Below are positions 6,276-6,333 of a DNA stretch of 6,333 bases, in pieces. The stretch lies in assembly GCA_964643005.1 (NCBI GenBank), contig CAZXQI010000164.1, positions 1 to 6,333 of the forward strand. The letters run 5' to 3'. The translations under genes and the position numbers were made by a program. The notes under the pieces were generated by a model. The model worked only from the letters and a program-made list of their open reading frames with translations, ran no database searches and was not told the origin of the DNA. Origin of the DNA: UBA6168 sp964643005. GTDB lineage: Bacteria > Bacteroidota > Bacteroidia > Chitinophagales > Saprospiraceae. How positions within the stretch are numbered: the first letter of the stretch is position 1; each line of letters begins with the position of its first letter.

Positions 6276-6333
6276 ATGAATGCAGGGCTTTTCAAAAAAA
6301 AATTGTATTACATTCTTCATCTTCCTATCTTGC
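6276..6333 (+). CDS. Possible 5' end of a rightward gene, cut by the window edge
   Basis: Two overlapping ATGs, at 6276 and 6280, open different frames that both stay free of stops to the window end. The first gives 19 residues beginning MNAGLFKKKLYYIL. The second gives 18 residues beginning MQGFSKKNCITF and ending FIFLSC. Each has lysines followed by a hydrophobic run, as in an N-terminal membrane anchor or signal peptide; the second could be a lipoprotein signal with a poor lipobox. An A/T-rich leader without a Shine-Dalgarno fits the other starts here. The fragment is too short to identify a product or choose the frame, and it may be non-coding. Confidence 0.3.
   Translation, partial: MNAGLFKKKLYYILHLPIL

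Noticed and set aside
1..6333. CRISPR array, tRNA or rRNA gene, insertion sequence, or defence cassette
   Set aside because: No regular spacer-repeat pattern, cloverleaf, transposase or terminal repeats were seen. The patatin was considered as a possible CBASS-type phospholipase effector, but no nucleotide cyclase gene is nearby and its membrane insert points to a different family.

Overview
The window looks like ordinary chromosome from a member of the Bacteroidota. Three things point there. None of the genes has a convincing Shine-Dalgarno sequence, and starts are preceded by A/T-rich leaders instead. Two genes are preceded by TACCTTTG, the TAnnTTTG -7 element of Bacteroidota promoters. The alanine dehydrogenase and the membrane patatin, as I remember their families, resemble Bacteroidota forms in length and motif. 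A Saprospiria-like lineage is possible but is only an impression. Coding DNA is of moderate GC and the intergenic DNA is clearly A/T-richer.

Layout from left to right: 1-145 is A/T-rich non-coding DNA with a possible promoter and a small dyad. A GlpF-type aquaglyceroporin (146-937, +) follows. A 162-base gap carries one copy of a short dispersed repeat and a possible promoter. Next come tsaE, with a TTG start (1100-1528, +), and a long-form alanine dehydrogenase (1601-2833, +), 72 bases apart with no terminator between them, so probably co-transcribed. A 254-base gap ends in a TACCTTTG promoter for a large patatin-like phospholipase with an inserted multi-pass membrane region (3088-5583, +). 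Between it and the convergent thioredoxin gene (5722-6057, -) lie two adjacent hairpins, one with a T-run for each direction. Upstream of trxA are a second copy of the dispersed repeat and a second TACCTTTG promoter. The last 58 bases may hold the start of a further rightward gene, open in two frames.

The genes do not form one pathway. They are glycerol or small-solute permeation, tRNA t6A modification, alanine/pyruvate interconversion, probable lipid hydrolysis at a membrane, and thiol-disulfide reduction. I see no CRISPR array, transposase, phage gene, tRNA, rRNA or defence module, and I did not find a new biological system. The points most worth checking are the membrane insert in the patatin, a predicted seventh hydrophobic segment in GlpF, the 19-base near-repeat present in two intergenic regions, and the mutually exclusive hairpins between the convergent genes.
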